Numbered from the stretch's first letter, positions 36,444 through 46,917 are shown. The stretch: DNA of 64,000 nucleotides from Streptomyces sp. ISL-87 (GCF_018614095.1 NZ_JAGGOY010000025.1:1-64000), one strand, 5' to 3'. Notes: a model not told the origin generated them from the sequence alone. Made by a program: numbers and translations.

Positions 36444-36483
36444 CTGTGGCCCGGCACCCCCACGGGGGTGGACCGGGCCACAG
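36444..36483 (-). terminator. ileS terminator
   Basis: CTGTGGCCCGG (36444-36454) pairs with CCGGGCCACAG (36473-36483), with an inner stem CACCCCC/GGGGGTG and a two-base bulge. It lies 12 bp past the ileS stop. Confidence 0.75.
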
Positions 36484-36495
36484 AGCGGCAGGCGG

Positions 36496-39400
36496 TTACG
36501 CCTTGCGGAGGCGGAACGTCAGGCCGAGGGGCTCGTCCGTGAACGGGTCACCGTACGCGGGGTCGGCTTCGCCCGACGCGAAGTCCGTGGCCAGCACCTC
36601 GTCCGCGATCAGCGACGCGTGGTCCGTCAGGGCCGTCACGACCTCCGGGTCCGACGAGGACCACCGCAGGGCGATCCGGTCCGCGACATCCAGGCCGGAG
36701 TTCTTCCGCGCCTCCTGGATCATGCGGATCGCGTCACGGGCCAGGCCCGCGAGGCGCAGCTCCGGGGTGATCTCCAGGTCGAGGGCGACCGTCGCACCGG
36801 AGTCCGAGGCCACCGACCAGCCCTCGCGGGGGGTCTCCGTGATGATGACCTCCTCCGGGGTGAGGGAGACCGGCTCGCCGTTCACGGAGACGACCGCCGT
36901 GCCCGAGCGCAGGGCCAGGGACAGCTCCGCCGCGTCGGCCGCCGCAACCGCCTTCGCCACGTCCTGGACGCCCTTGCCGAAGCGCTTGCCCAGCGCCCGG
37001 AAGTTGGCCTTCGCCGTGGTGTCCACCAGGGACCCGCCGACCTCGGACAGGGAGGCCAGGGAGGAGACGTTCAGCTCCTCCGTGATCTGGGACTGGAGGG
37101 CGGGCGACAGGGCGTCGAAGCCCGCCGCGCCGACCAGCGCCCGCGAGAGCGGCTGGCGGGTCTTCACGCCGGACTCCGCGCGGGTCGCCCGGCCCAGCTC
37201 CACGAGGCGGCGTACCAGCTGCATCTGCTGGGAGAGGGTGGGGTCGATCGCGGCCGTGTCGGCGACGGGCCACGTGGAGAGGTGGACCGACTCCGGGGCG
37301 TCCGGGGTCACCGGGACGATCATGTCCTGCCAGACCCGCTCCGTGATGAAGGGGGTCAGGGGGGCCATGAGGCGCGTGACCGTCTCCACCACGTCGTGCA
37401 GGGTGCGCAGAGCCGCCGCGTCGCCCTGCCAGAAGCGGCGCCGCGAGCGGCGGACGTACCAGTTGGAGAGGTCGTCCACGAAGGAGGACAGGAGCTTGCC
37501 CGCGCGCTGGGTGTCGTACGACTCCATCGCCTCCGTGACCTCGGAGGTCAGGGCGTGCAGCTCGGACAGGAGCCAGCGGTCCAGGACCGTGCGGTCCGCC
37601 GGGGCCGGGTCGGCCGCCGAAGGCGCCCAGCCCGACGTACGGGCGTACAGGGCCTGGAAGGCGACCGTGTTCCAGTACGTGAGGAGGGTCTTGCGGACGA
37701 CCTCCTGGATCGTGCCGTGGCCCACGCGCCGCGCCGCCCACGGCGAGCCGCCCGCCGCCATGAACCATCGGACCGCGTCCGCGCCGTGCTGGTCCATCAG
37801 CGGGATCGGCTGGAGGATGTTGCCCAGGTGCTTGGACATCTTGCGGCCGTCCTCGGCGAGGATGTGGCCCAGGCAGACCACGTTCTCGTAGGACGACTTG
37901 TCGAAGACGAGGGTGCCGACCGCCATCAGCGTGTAGAACCAGCCGCGGGTCTGGTCGATCGCCTCCGAGATGAACTGCGCCGGGTAGCGCTTCTCGAAGA
38001 TCTCCTTGTTCTTGTACGGGTAGCCCCACTGCGCGAACGGCATCGAGCCCGAGTCGTACCAGGCGTCGATGACCTCCGGGACGCGGACGGCCGTGAGGGA
38101 GCAGCCCTCCGCCGTGCAGGGGAAGGTGACCTCGTCGATGTACGGGCGGTGCGGGTCCAGGGAGGAGTGGTCCCGGCCGGACAGCTCGCTCAGCTCCGCA
38201 CGCGAGCCGACGCACGTGAGGTGGTTCTCCTCGCAGCGCCAGATCGGCAGCGGGGTGCCCCAGTAGCGGTTGCGGGACAGCGCCCAGTCGATGTTGTTGT
38301 TCAGCCAGTCACCGAAGCGGCCCTGCTTGACCGAGTCCGGGAACCAGTTCGTCTTCTCGTTCTCCCGCAGCATCGCGTCCTTGACGGCGGTGGTGCGGAC
38401 GTACCAGGACGGCTGCGCGTAGTAGAGCAGCGCGGTGTGGCAGCGCCAGCAGTGCGGGTAGCTGTGCTCGTAGGCGATGTGCTTGAAGAGCAGGCCGCGC
38501 GCGTCGAGGTCGGCCGTCAGCTTCTCGTCGGCCTTCTTGAAGAAGACGCCGCCGACGAGCGGGACCTCTTCCTCGAAGGTGCCGTCGGGGCGGACCGGGT
38601 TCACGACCGGCAGGCCGTACGCGCGGCAGACCGCGAGGTCGTCGGCGCCGAAGGCGGGGGACTGGTGGACCAGACCGGTGCCGTCCTCGGTCGTGACGTA
38701 CTCGGCGTTCACGACGTAGTGGGCCGGCTCGGGGAATTCCACCAGCTCGAAGGGGCGCTGGTAGTTCCAGCGCTCCATCTCCTTGCCGGTGAAGGACTCC
38801 CCGGTGGCCTCCCAGCCCTCACCGAGGGCCTTCTCCAGCAGCGGCTGGGCGACGACGAGCTTCTCTGAGTCCTCGCCGCTGGTACGGCGGGCGACGACGT
38901 ACGTGACCTCCGGGTGTGCGGCCACGGCGGTGTTCGAGACCAGGGTCCAGGGCGTGGTCGTCCAGACCAGGAGGGCCGCCTCGCCCGCCAGCGGGCCGCT
39001 CGTCAGCGGGAAGCGGACGAACACCGAGGGGTCCACGACCGTCTCGTAGCCCTGCGCCAGCTCGTGGTCCGAGAGGCCGGTGCCGCAGCGCGGGCACCAG
39101 GGGGCGACGCGGTGGTCCTGGGTGAGCAGGCCCTTGTTGAAGATCTCCTTCAGCGACCACCACACGGACTCGACGTACTCGGGGTCCATGGTCCGGTAGG
39201 CGTCGTCCAGGTCGACCCAGTAGCCCATCCGGGTCGTGAGCTCGGCGAACGCGTCGGTGTGGCGGGTCACGGACTCGCGGCACTTGGCGTTGAACTCGGC
39301 GATGCCGTACGCCTCGATGTCCTGCTTGCCGTTGAAGCCGAGCTCCTTCTCGACGGCGAGCTCGACGGGCAGGCCGTGGCAGTCCCAGCCGGCCTTGCGG

Positions 39401-39654
39401 GCCACGTGGTAGCCGCGCATGGTGCGGAACCGGGGGAAGACGTCCTTGAAGACGCGGGCCTCGATGTGGTGCGCGCCGGGCATGCCGTTCGCGGTGGGCG
39501 GGCCCTCGTAGAAGACCCACTCGGGGCGGCCCTCGGACTGCTCCAGGGTCTTGGCGAAGGTCTTGCTCTCGCGCCAGAAGTCGAGGACGGCGTGCTCAAG
39601 GGCAGGCAGGTCGACCTGGGCGGGTACCGGGCGGTACTGCGGCGGTGTGGTCAT
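36496..39654 (-). CDS. ileS: isoleucyl-tRNA synthetase
   Basis: Charges tRNA-Ile. In the 1052-residue enzyme the HIGH-type motif reads [12 protein letters not shown] (52-63) and KMSKH is at 605-609, with the CP1 editing domain between them and a long anticodon-binding C-terminus. The sequence style ([20 protein letters not shown], length, no obvious C-terminal zinc cysteines) points to the eukaryote-like IleRS class, known for low mupirocin sensitivity; that property is inferred. ATG 39654 is chosen because the T-box leader and its sequestered ribosome site lie directly upstream; the longer frame runs through the leader. Confidence 0.95.
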   Translation of the reverse strand: MTTPPQYRPVPAQVDLPALEHAVLDFWRESKTFAKTLEQSEGRPEWVFYEGPPTANGMPGAHHIEARVFKDVFPRFRTMRGYHVARKAGWDCHGLPVELAVEKELGFNGKQDIEAYGIAEFNAKCRESVTRHTDAFAELTTRMGYWVDLDDAYRTMDPEYVESVWWSLKEIFNKGLLTQDHRVAPWCPRCGTGLSDHELAQGYETVVDPSVFVRFPLTSGPLAGEAALLVWTTTPWTLVSNTAVAAHPEVTYVVARRTSGEDSEKLVVAQPLLEKALGEGWEATGESFTGKEMERWNYQRPFELVEFPEPAHYVVNAEYVTTEDGTGLVHQSPAFGADDLAVCRAYGLPVVNPVRPDGTFEEEVPLVGGVFFKKADEKLTADLDARGLLFKHIAYEHSYPHCWRCHTALLYYAQPSWYVRTTAVKDAMLRENEKTNWFPDSVKQGRFGDWLNNNIDWALSRNRYWGTPLPIWRCEENHLTCVGSRAELSELSGRDHSSLDPHRPYIDEVTFPCTAEGCSLTAVRVPEVIDAWYDSGSMPFAQWGYPYKNKEIFEKRYPAQFISEAIDQTRGWFYTLMAVGTLVFDKSSYENVVCLGHILAEDGRKMSKHLGNILQPIPLMDQHGADAVRWFMAAGGSPWAARRVGHGTIQEVVRKTLLTYWNTVAFQALYARTSGWAPSAADPAPADRTVLDRWLLSELHALTSEVTEAMESYDTQRAGKLLSSFVDDLSNWYVRRSRRRFWQGDAAALRTLHDVVETVTRLMAPLTPFITERVWQDMIVPVTPDAPESVHLSTWPVADTAAIDPTLSQQMQLVRRLVELGRATRAESGVKTRQPLSRALVGAAGFDALSPALQSQITEELNVSSLASLSEVGGSLVDTTAKANFRALGKRFGKGVQDVAKAVAAADAAELSLALRSGTAVVSVNGEPVSLTPEEVIITETPREGWSVASDSGATVALDLEITPELRLAGLARDAIRMIQEARKNSGLDVADRIALRWSSSDPEVVTALTDHASLIADEVLATDFASGEADPAYGDPFTDEPLGLTFRLRKA

Positions 39655-39930
39655 GAGGCTGAACTCTTCCTCCGGCGGGGTGTCATTCCGTCCGGAGGGA
39701 CGAGAGCCTTGGCTGCTCCCGCGGTACCACCCTCCTTGGCCTCCGGACGGGTCCGGGGGCCCCCTCATTGGGGTGCGAAGCCGGTTCTACTCGCCTCACG
39801 GGGATCCGTGCGGGCTTTCTTCCGGCGGCTCCGGGGTGATCCTTCGCATCGCGCTCGCCCCCGGGCTCTCACCGTCCCCGGGTCGCTCCTGGCTGCGTCC
39901 GACGCTACTCGTCCCCATCCATGCCTTTCG
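39655..39930 (-). promoter_or_regulatory. ileS translational T-box riboswitch leader
   Basis: Minus-strand AGGGTGGTACCGCG (39733-39720) matches the T-box consensus exactly. Upstream lie Stem I features GACGAGTAGCGTC and GGACGGTGAGAGCC and a candidate Ile specifier ATC (39840-39838). CCCTCC (39699-39694) can pair either with GGAGGG (39735-39730) of the T-box helix or with the ribosome site GGAGG (39673-39669). Uncharged tRNA-Ile should therefore free the ribosome site. Translational T-boxes on ileS are known in actinobacteria. Confidence 0.9.
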
Positions 39931-39938
39931 CTGGGCCC

Positions 39939-39944
39939 AGTGTA
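39939..39944 (-). promoter_or_regulatory. putative -10 of the ileS T-box transcript
   Basis: TACACT on the minus strand lies about 10-15 nt before the first Stem I sequence. No good -35 is seen. The remaining bases to 40206 separate ileS from the divergent DksA-like gene; no gene is seen there. Confidence 0.45.
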
Positions 39945-40206
39945 CGGGCCGGGGGGCCGCTCGGCAGACCGGTTTAGGGGGGCCGCGGGCGTGGCGTGGG
40001 GTGGGCCCCGGTATGACCCGAATGGGCCGATGGGGCGGTCCGGGATCCGGTGGGGAGGTAGGACCGGGTTATCGGGCTTCCTGATGGGCACAACGGATGC
40101 AGGTTGGCAGCCAGGGACGCGTGCCCCGTTGCCGCGGGGCCGGAGGCGATTTATCGTTCCGGCACGATTCGCGAGCAAGATCACAGTATGTGAAGGGGCC
40201 GCGGCC

Positions 40207-41271
40207 ATGGTGGCGAAGAAGACCGCCAGGAGTACTGCAGGGAGTACCGATCAGGCTGCCGCCAAGAACGCGGTTGAGGCGACGACCCCGGCCGGGAAGG
40301 CAACCACTGCCGGGAAGGCTCCGGCGAAGAAGGTGACGGCCGCGAAGAAGACACCGGCGAGGAAGGCGACTGCCACGAAGACACCGGCCACCAAGGCGTC
40401 GGCCAAGAAAGCACCGGCCACCAAGGCGTCTGCCAAGAGGGCACCGGCCACCAAGGCACCGGCAAGGAAGGCACCAGCCACCAAGGCACCGGCCACGAAG
40501 GCACCAGCCACCAAGGCGACGGCCAAGAAGGCGCCGGCCGTGAAGAAGGCGACCGCTGCCAAGAAGCCGACGGCCAAGAAGGCGTCGACGGACAAGGCAC
40601 CGGCTACCAAGACGACGGCCGTGAAGACGGCGACCGCCGCCAAGAAGGCGTCGGCCGGCACGGCGACGGCCAAGAACGCGACTGCCGTCGGGAAGACGAC
40701 CGCGAGGAAGGTCACGGCCAAGCCGGCCGTGGCCGAGGGGGCGGCCCAGGCCGCGGAAGAGACGGGAGCCCGGAAAGTGGTTGCCAAGAAGAGCACGGGT
40801 ACGGCCAGGAAGACGGCTGCCGCCGCCACCAGCGGGCTGCCCAAGGCGCGGGTCACGGCGGTGGGCCTCACGCCGGGCGAGCTCGCCGTACGGGCCGGGG
40901 AGGACCCCTGGACCGAGCAGGAGGTCACCGAGGCCCGCGACGAGCTGTCGAGCGAGGTGCTGCGGCTGCGCAGCGAGCTGGAGTCCTCCGAGCAGGCCAT
41001 CGCCGGCCTGATGCGGGACTCGGGTGACGGCGCGGGCGACGACCAGGCCGACACCGGCACCAAGAACATCACCCGGGAGTCCGAACTGGCCCTCGCCGCG
41101 AACGCCACGCTGATGCTGGAGCAGACCGAGCGGGCCCTGGAACGGCTGGACGCGGGCACGTACGGCCTCTGCGAGAACTGCGGGCAGCCCATCGGCAAGG
41201 CCAGGATGCAGGCCTTCCCGCGGGCCACGCTGTGCGTGGACTGCAAGCAGAAGCAGGAGCGGCGGCACTAG
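40207..41271 (+). CDS. histone-H1-like Lys/Ala repeat protein fused to a DksA/TraR zinc finger
   Basis: The first ~200 of 354 residues are Lys/Ala/Thr/Pro repeats ([14 protein letters not shown], irregular 5-8-residue periodicity), as in eukaryotic histone H1 tails. Residues about 225-354 form a DksA/TraR domain: a helical hairpin ([39 protein letters not shown]) and a C4 zinc finger at Cys322, 325, 343 and 346. The domain suggests an RNA polymerase secondary-channel or RbpA-like partner, and the tail suggests DNA binding; both are inferences. ATG 40207 has GAAGGGG upstream. A hairpin overlaps the stop codon, and lspA follows. Confidence 0.85.
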   Translation: MVAKKTARSTAGSTDQAAAKNAVEATTPAGKATTAGKAPAKKVTAAKKTPARKATATKTPATKASAKKAPATKASAKRAPATKAPARKAPATKAPATKAPATKATAKKAPAVKKATAAKKPTAKKASTDKAPATKTTAVKTATAAKKASAGTATAKNATAVGKTTARKVTAKPAVAEGAAQAAEETGARKVVAKKSTGTARKTAAAATSGLPKARVTAVGLTPGELAVRAGEDPWTEQEVTEARDELSSEVLRLRSELESSEQAIAGLMRDSGDGAGDDQADTGTKNITRESELALAANATLMLEQTERALERLDAGTYGLCENCGQPIGKARMQAFPRATLCVDCKQKQERRH

Positions 41272-41305
41272 GGGGTGTCCGGCGGCTCAGGGCCGGACAG
41301 CCCCC
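41271..41305 (+). terminator. hairpin overlapping the DksA-like stop codon
   Basis: GGGGGTGTCCGGC (41271-41283) pairs with GCCGGACAGCCCCC (41292-41305) with one bulged base. Confidence 0.65.
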
Positions 41306-41335
41306 AGCCGGGCACCGGGCGGGCGGCGGGCGGTG

Positions 41336-41364
41336 CCCTGACGTACCCTCGTGTCTCGTCAGGG
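41336..41364 (+). promoter_or_regulatory. inverted repeat in the lspA upstream region
   Basis: CCCTGACG (41336-41343) and CGTCAGGG (41357-41364) flank 13 nt containing TACCCT, a possible -10. It could be an operator over the lspA promoter or a leader hairpin. Confidence 0.4.
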
Positions 41365-41425
41365 TCCAGGAACCTGGCAGGGCGATGTCGTCGGAACCTG
41401 GTTCGAGCTAGTTCGAGGGACTCAC

Positions 41426-41998
41426 GTGGCAGAGGCGGAGCGCATCATCGGTACGCCCGAGGTCGGGGACGACTTCCAGCCGGAACCGGAGCCGGAGCCC
41501 GCGCGGCCCACCGGGCGGCGGCGGATCGTGGCGCTGCTGGTGGTGGCGGTGCTCGCGTACCTGCTCGACCTGGGCAGCAAGATGCTGGTCGTCGCGAAGC
41601 TGGAGCACCAGGCGCCGATCGAGCTCATCGGCGACCTGCTGAAGTTCGAGGCGGTTCGCAACCCCGGTGCCGCCTTCGGCTTCGGCGAGGCCTTCACGAT
41701 CATCTTCACGTGCATCGCCGCCACCGTGATCGTGGTGATCGTGCGGCTGGCCCGCAAGCTCTACAGCCTGCCGTGGGCGATCGCCCTGGGCCTGCTGCTG
41801 GGTGGTGCGCTGGGCAATCTGACCGACCGGATCTTCCGCGCGCCGGGTGTGTTCCGGGGAGCGGTCGTCGACTTCATCGCGCCGGCTCATTTCGCCGTCT
41901 TCAACCTCGCGGACTCGGCGATCGTGTGCGGCGGGATCCTGATCGTCCTGCTGTCGTTCAGGGGTCTGGACCCGGACGGGACCGTCCACAAGGACTGA
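41426..41998 (+). CDS. lspA: lipoprotein signal peptidase
   Basis: Membrane aspartyl protease that removes signal peptides from diacylglyceryl-modified prolipoproteins. The 190-residue protein has an acidic cytoplasmic N-terminus of about 30 residues and four transmembrane helices. It has RNPGAAFG (78-85), catalytic Asp134 in NLTDR and Asp163 in FNLADSA. GTG 41426 is chosen with GAGGGA 5 nt upstream. The pseudouridine synthase gene follows after 41 bp. Confidence 0.93.
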   Translation: MAEAERIIGTPEVGDDFQPEPEPEPARPTGRRRIVALLVVAVLAYLLDLGSKMLVVAKLEHQAPIELIGDLLKFEAVRNPGAAFGFGEAFTIIFTCIAATVIVVIVRLARKLYSLPWAIALGLLLGGALGNLTDRIFRAPGVFRGAVVDFIAPAHFAVFNLADSAIVCGGILIVLLSFRGLDPDGTVHKD

Positions 41999-42039
41999 TC
42001 GCGGGAGGGCGCCGCGGCGGAGTCCTGCATACTCGACGG

Positions 42040-42981
42040 GTGAGTACGATTCCCGAGATCCGCACCCTGCCCGTTCCCGATGGCCTTGAGGGCGAGCGCG
42101 TCGACGCCGCCATCGCCCGTATGTTCGGTTTTTCCCGGACGAAGGCGGCCGAGCTCGCGGCCGCGGGGAAGGTGGCGGTCGACGGCAGCGTCGTCGGGAA
42201 GTCCGAGCGGGTGCACGGCGGTGCCTGGCTCGAAGTCGAGATGCCCGCGCCGCCGCGGCCGGTCGAACTCGTCGCCGAGCCCGTCCCGGGCATGGAGATC
42301 ATCCACGACGACGATGACGTGGTCGTGGTGATGAAGCCGGTGGGCGTCGCCGCCCACCCGAGCCCCGGCTGGACCGGCACCACCGTCATCGGCGGCCTCG
42401 CCGCCGCCGGCTACCGGATCTCCACCTCCGGCGCGTCCGAGCGCCAGGGTGTCGTGCACCGCCTCGACGTCGGCACGTCCGGCCTCATGGCCGTCGCCAA
42501 GTCCGAGCGCGCGTACACCTCGCTGAAGAACCAGTTCCGCGAGCGGATCGTGGACAAGCGCTACCACGCGCTGGTGCAGGGGCACCCGGACCCGATGAGC
42601 GGCACGATCGACGCGCCGATCGGGCGGCACCCGAGCGCGGACTACAAGTGGGCCGTGACCCAGGAGGGCAAGCCCTCCGTCACCCACTACGACCTGATCG
42701 AGGCCTTCCGCGCGGCCTCGCTGCTGGACATCAAGCTGGAGACCGGGCGTACGCACCAGATCCGCGTGCACATGTCCGCGCACCGGCACCCGTGTGTGGG
42801 TGACCTGACGTACGGGGCCGACCCGACGGTCGCGAAGCGGCTGGGGCTGACCCGGCAGTGGCTGCACGCGGTGCGGCTCGGCTTCGAGCACCCGTCGGAC
42901 GGGGGGTGGGTGGAGTTCGAGAGCACCTACCCGGCGGACCTCCAGCACGCGCTGGACGTGATCCGGGCCGAGAGCGAGTGA
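42040..42981 (+). CDS. RluA-family 23S rRNA/tRNA pseudouridine synthase (RluD-like)
   Basis: The 313-residue enzyme has an N-terminal S4 domain (about 16-70: [25 protein letters not shown]) and a catalytic domain with Asp143 in [23 protein letters not shown] and [10 protein letters not shown] are also typical. The S4 domain and length fit RluD more than RluA, but the target base is not proven. GTG 42040 has CATACT 6 nt upstream and no ribosome site, so it may be leaderless although it follows lspA. The GNAT gene overlaps its stop by 4 bp. Confidence 0.9.
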   Translation: MSTIPEIRTLPVPDGLEGERVDAAIARMFGFSRTKAAELAAAGKVAVDGSVVGKSERVHGGAWLEVEMPAPPRPVELVAEPVPGMEIIHDDDDVVVVMKPVGVAAHPSPGWTGTTVIGGLAAAGYRISTSGASERQGVVHRLDVGTSGLMAVAKSERAYTSLKNQFRERIVDKRYHALVQGHPDPMSGTIDAPIGRHPSADYKWAVTQEGKPSVTHYDLIEAFRAASLLDIKLETGRTHQIRVHMSAHRHPCVGDLTYGADPTVAKRLGLTRQWLHAVRLGFEHPSDGGWVEFESTYPADLQHALDVIRAESE

Positions 42982-43448
42982 CGGTGGGCGCGTACGCCGT
43001 CCGGGTCGTCGCCTCGGAGGCGGACCTGGCGGCGTGCTTCGCGGTGCGGACCGAGGTGTTCGTGGTGGAGCAGTCCGTGCCGGAGTCGATCGAGTACGAC
43101 GCGTATGACGCGGGCGCGGTGCATGTACTGGCCGTGGACGCGGAGGGGGCCCCGCTGGGGACCGGGCGGCTGCTGTACGGGCCTTCGGCCCTGGGCAAGA
43201 CCGGCTCGGCGGACGTCGGGTCGCTGGGCCGGCTGGCGGTACGCCGCTCCGCGCGCGGGCTCGGGGTCGGCGTCGCGCTGGTCCGGGCCATCGAGGCGGA
43301 GGCGGCGCGGTTGGGCCTTGCGGCGGTCGACCTGGGGGCCCAGACGCAGGCGCTCGGCTTCTACGAACGCCTGGGGTACGTGGCGTACGGCCCGGAGTTC
43401 CAGGACGCGGGCATTCCGCACCGCGCCATGCGGCGCCCCCTCCCGTAG
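42978..43448 (+). CDS. GNAT family N-acetyltransferase (ElaA-like)
   Basis: A 156-residue GNAT fold: [14 protein letters not shown] near the N-terminus (as in ElaA-type proteins), [20 protein letters not shown] as the acetyl-CoA loop (Q/RxxGxG/A), and [21 protein letters not shown] at the end. The substrate is unknown. GTG overlaps the preceding stop (GTGA), implying translational coupling to the pseudouridine synthase. Confidence 0.88.
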   Translation: MTVGAYAVRVVASEADLAACFAVRTEVFVVEQSVPESIEYDAYDAGAVHVLAVDAEGAPLGTGRLLYGPSALGKTGSADVGSLGRLAVRRSARGLGVGVALVRAIEAEAARLGLAAVDLGAQTQALGFYERLGYVAYGPEFQDAGIPHRAMRRPLP

Positions 43449-43510
43449 CCGCTGCGCGGCCTCTTCTCCCCGCCCCGCCCTTCCACCGTTCCCTGGGCTC
43501 CGCCCAGACC

Positions 43511-43539
43511 CGCGCCTCAAACGCCGGCGAGGCTGGGAT
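43511..43539 (+). repeat. copy of the dispersed intergenic repeat
   Basis: 29 bp nearly identical to the core at 36143-36171, in the 168-bp gap between the GNAT and antiporter genes. A GGGCTCCGCCCAGAC lead-in precedes it, as in the other copies. Confidence 0.8.
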
Positions 43540-43616
43540 GGCGCTGCCCAGCCGGATGTGGCCGGCCAGGGGCGTGGCCCGAGGGGGTTCGCCGGCGGAT
43601 ACGGCAGGGTGGGGGA

Positions 43617-45209
43617 GTGGATCAGCTAGCTCTGCTCTTCGTGCTGTTGCTCGGGGCCGTGGTGACCGTGCCGCTGGGGGACCGGCTCGGGTTGCCGGCA
43701 CCCGTGCTGATGGCCATCGTCGGGGCGGCCCTGGCGTTGGTGCCGGTGGTGCCGAATGTCGATGTCCCGCCCGAGTACATCCTGCCGCTGGTGCTCCCGC
43801 CGCTGCTCTACGCCTCCGCGCAGCGGACCTCCTGGCGGCAGTTCGCCGCCAATCTCCGGCCGATCTTCCTCCTCGCCGTCGCGCTCGTGTTCGTCACCAC
43901 AGCCGCCGTGGCCGCCGTGGCCAACGCCGTAGTGCCCGGGCTGCCCCTCGCCGCAGCCGTCGCGCTCGGCGCGCTCGTCGCCCCGCCCGACCCCGTCGCG
44001 GCCACCGCCGTCGCCGGGGCGCTCGGGCTGCCGCGCAGGATGGTGTCGATCCTGGAGGGCGAGGGGCTCTTCAACGACGTCACCGCCATCGTGCTCTACC
44101 ACGTGGCCATCGCCGCCGCCGTCAGCGGGAGTTTCTCCTGGCCGGCCGCCCTCGGACAGTTCGTGCTCTCGGCCGTGGTCGCCGTCGTGGTCGGCCTCGC
44201 GCTGGGGTGGACCGCGAACCGGCTCATGGGGCGGCTCGGCGATGCCACGCTGCAGATCGGTCTGACGCTCCTCGTGCCGTTCGTGGCGTACGTGGTGGCG
44301 GAGGAGCTGGAGGGGTCGGGGGTGCTCGCCGTGCTGACCACCGCCCTGTTCCTCGCCGAGTACGCGAGCGACGCCGACGACGTGCTCGGGCGGCTGGCCG
44401 GCCACACCTTCTGGGAAGTCGTCGACACACTCGTCACCGGCGTCGCCTTCGGGCTGATCGGGCTGGAGCTGCACAACGTGTTCGGCGTGGCCCGCGGGCG
44501 CGAGTGGGAGATGGCCGGGTGGGCGGCGGCCGTGATCGCCGTCGTGGTCGGCGTACGGCTGCTGTGGCTGCTGCCGGCGAGCTGGCTGGCGAAGAGGCTG
44601 CACAAGCGGCGGGACTACGACGAGGAGATCCCGCTGAGCTGGCGGGAGTCCGTGGTCATGTGGTGGGCGGGGATGCGCGGGGTGGCCTCGGTCGCCCTGG
44701 CGCTGGCCATTCCGCTCAAGGTCGATGACGGCGGCCCGTTTCCCGGACGCGACCAGATGATCTTCATCGCCTTTGCCGTGATCATGGTGACCCTGGTGTG
44801 CCAGGGGCTGACCCTGCCCTGGCTGGTGCGGCGGCTCGGGGTCGAGGCGGACCCGGACGCGGAGCGGGAGACCGAGCGGCAGCTCGCGATCCGCGCCGCC
44901 AAGGCCGCCAAGCGGCGGCTGAAGGAGATCGAGGAGGTGGAGGAACTGCCCGAGGACCTGGTGGAGACGCTGTACCGGCGTGCCTACGACGTGGGCGCCC
45001 GCATCAGCCCCGACATGGTCGACGAGGAGCGGCGGGAGGCCTACGCGAAGCGGGTGGAGCGGATCCGGGACATCCAGCGGATCCAGCGCGAGATGATGTC
45101 CGCCGCCCGGCACGAGGTGCTCGCGGCGCGCAGCGAGCCGGGCGCCGACCCGGAGATCGTGGACCGGGTACTGCGGCACCTGGACGTACGGAGCCTGCGC
45201 GCGACCTGA
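43617..45209 (+). CDS. Na+/H+ antiporter (CPA1 family)
   Basis: The 530-residue protein has about twelve transmembrane helices from residue 1 to about 410. PPDPVAATAV and GEGLFNDVTAIVLY carry the charged ion-path residues of the CPA1/NhaP group. FGLIGLEL is present, as is MWWAGMRGVASVALALAIP near the end of the membrane part. A 120-residue charged cytoplasmic tail follows. GTG 43617 has GGGTGGGGGA upstream. It converges on the MscS gene with only 7 bp between stops. Confidence 0.9.
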   Translation: MDQLALLFVLLLGAVVTVPLGDRLGLPAPVLMAIVGAALALVPVVPNVDVPPEYILPLVLPPLLYASAQRTSWRQFAANLRPIFLLAVALVFVTTAAVAAVANAVVPGLPLAAAVALGALVAPPDPVAATAVAGALGLPRRMVSILEGEGLFNDVTAIVLYHVAIAAAVSGSFSWPAALGQFVLSAVVAVVVGLALGWTANRLMGRLGDATLQIGLTLLVPFVAYVVAEELEGSGVLAVLTTALFLAEYASDADDVLGRLAGHTFWEVVDTLVTGVAFGLIGLELHNVFGVARGREWEMAGWAAAVIAVVVGVRLLWLLPASWLAKRLHKRRDYDEEIPLSWRESVVMWWAGMRGVASVALALAIPLKVDDGGPFPGRDQMIFIAFAVIMVTLVCQGLTLPWLVRRLGVEADPDAERETERQLAIRAAKAAKRRLKEIEEVEELPEDLVETLYRRAYDVGARISPDMVDEERREAYAKRVERIRDIQRIQREMMSAARHEVLAARSEPGADPEIVDRVLRHLDVRSLRAT

Positions 45210-45216
45210 GGGGCGG

Positions 45217-46281
45217 CTACTCCGGCTGCCGGGGCGCTTCGGGGAGCGGGGGCGCCGGCTCGGAGGGCATGCGGGGAAGGGCGTCGGGGTGCTGCGCCGT
45301 GAGCCAGCCGATCAGCTGCTCGCGGACCGCGCAGCGCAGGGTCCAGAGGTCGTCGGCGTCCTTCGAGGTGACCGTTGCGCGGACCTGGATGGTGTACGGG
45401 GTGGTGTCGGTGACGACCAGGCCGCTGGAGCGGCCGTCCCACTCCGGGGCGTCCTTCAGGATGTCCTCCAGCTTCTCCCGGATCAGGGGGACCGGCGCCG
45501 AGTGGTCCAGGTGCAGGAAGACGCTGCCCGTCATCTCGGCGCCGCCGCGCGACCAGTTCTCGTAGGGCTTGCTTGTGAAATACGACACAGGCATCGTGAT
45601 CCGGCGTTCGTCCCAGGTGCGGACGATGAGGAAGGTGAGGGTGATCTCCTCGACCGTGCCCCACTCCTTGTCCACGACCACGGTGTCCCCGATGCGGACG
45701 GTGTCGCCGAAGGCGATCTGGAGGCCGGCGAACAGGTTGCCCAGCGTGGACTGGGCGGCGATGCCCGCCACGATGCCGAGGACACCCGCGGAGGCCAGCA
45801 GCGAGGCGCCGACCGTACGCATCGCCGGGAAGGTGAGCAGCATCGACGCCGCGGCCACCGCGATCACGATGGCCGTCACCACCCGGTGGATCAGCGTGAC
45901 CTGGGTGCGCACCCGCCGGACCCGGGCGTCGTCCGGGGCGCCGGCCGCGTAGCGGGCGTAGCCGGCGTCGACGACGGCGGCCGCGATCCGCACCAGCAGC
46001 CACGCCGTCGAGGCGATCAGCACGAGGGTGAGGAACCGGCCCACGCCGAGGGTGTGGCCGGGGAGGATGTGGGCCTGGCGGTACGAGCCCCGCAGGAGGC
46101 TCGTGCACAGCGTGACCTGGAAGGGCACCCGGCAGTGGCGCAGCAGGCCCCACAGGGGGGTCTCGCTGTGCCGGGCATCGGCCCGGCGCAACAGCAGGTC
46201 CAGCAGCCACCCCGCGAGAAGCGTGACGACGACCGAGCCGCCGATGACGGCCAGTGGACGCAGGACGGTCTCCATCTCCAT
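45217..46281 (-). CDS. MscS family mechanosensitive channel
   Basis: The 354-residue protein has about four transmembrane helices. The pore-lining helix region is SLLASAGVLGIVAGIAAQSTLGNLFAGLQIAF, given here only as a position (about 180-210), with alternating Gly/Ala. The MscS beta domain (DTVVVDKEWGTVEEITL) and an alpha/beta C-terminus follow. Probably an osmotic safety valve. ATG 46281 has TACGTT 6 nt upstream and no ribosome site, a leaderless pattern. It is divergent from the dienelactone-hydrolase-like gene. Confidence 0.88.
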   Translation of the reverse strand: MEMETVLRPLAVIGGSVVVTLLAGWLLDLLLRRADARHSETPLWGLLRHCRVPFQVTLCTSLLRGSYRQAHILPGHTLGVGRFLTLVLIASTAWLLVRIAAAVVDAGYARYAAGAPDDARVRRVRTQVTLIHRVVTAIVIAVAAASMLLTFPAMRTVGASLLASAGVLGIVAGIAAQSTLGNLFAGLQIAFGDTVRIGDTVVVDKEWGTVEEITLTFLIVRTWDERRITMPVSYFTSKPYENWSRGGAEMTGSVFLHLDHSAPVPLIREKLEDILKDAPEWDGRSSGLVVTDTTPYTIQVRATVTSKDADDLWTLRCAVREQLIGWLTAQHPDALPRMPSEPAPPLPEAPRQPE

Positions 46282-46331
46282 GGGTTCAACGTAGCCGGAA
46301 GGTGCCCTCGGAAACTGGCACGATGGAGGGT

Positions 46332-46901
46332 ATGAACATCATGCTTTTCCACTCGACGTACGGGTTGCGGCCCGCGGTGCACGCGGCGGCCGACCGGCTG
46401 CGCGCGGCCGGGCACCAGGTCCAGGTGCCGGATCTCTTCGAGGGACGCACCTTCGACACCGTCGAGGAGGGCATGGCCCACCAGGAGGAGATCGGCCGCG
46501 ACGAGTTGCTCAAGCGCGCGGTGCTGGCCTCGGCCCCCTACTCCGACCAGGGCCTGGTCTACGCCGGTTTCTCCTTCGGCGGTTCCGTCGCGCAGCATCT
46601 CGCGCTGGCCGACGAGAAGGCGCGCGGGCTGGTGCTCCTGCACGGCACGGCGGACCTGGAGGAGAACGCCTCGGTCGACGATCTGCCGGTTCAGCTGCAC
46701 ATCGCCGATCCGGACCCGTTCGAGCCGCACGACTGGCTGACGGCCTGGTACCTGCGGATGCGGCGGGCCGGGGCGGACGTGGAGGTCCACAGTTACCCGG
46801 GCGCCGGGCACCTGTTCACCGACCCGGACCTCGACGACTACGACGCGGAGGCCGCCGAGCAGACCTGGAAGGTCGTCCTCGGGTTCCTCGAAACCCTGTA
46901 G
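46332..46901 (+). CDS. dienelactone hydrolase family protein
   Basis: A 189-residue alpha/beta hydrolase. The nucleophile elbow GFSFGG has Ser81 where classical dienelactone hydrolases have Cys. IADPDPF supplies the acid (Asp126 or 128), and GAGHLF supplies His160. Start choice is uncertain: CACGAT (46319-46324) lies 7 nt before ATG 46332, favouring a leaderless start, but ATGs at 46323 and 46341 are in frame. A strong hairpin follows the stop. Substrate unknown. Confidence 0.85.
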   Translation: MNIMLFHSTYGLRPAVHAAADRLRAAGHQVQVPDLFEGRTFDTVEEGMAHQEEIGRDELLKRAVLASAPYSDQGLVYAGFSFGGSVAQHLALADEKARGLVLLHGTADLEENASVDDLPVQLHIADPDPFEPHDWLTAWYLRMRRAGADVEVHSYPGAGHLFTDPDLDDYDAEAAEQTWKVVLGFLETL

Positions 46902-46917
46902 CGGCGAGAGCGACGAC

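Noticed and set aside
36021..36480. Overlapping open frames in the repeat region after divIVA
   Set aside because: They consist of translated dispersed repeats and lack ribosome sites and recognisable domains.
38914..40206. 430-codon upstream extension of the DksA-like reading frame
   Set aside because: It runs antisense through ileS and its T-box leader; the ribosome site and Lys/Ala-rich start are at 40207.
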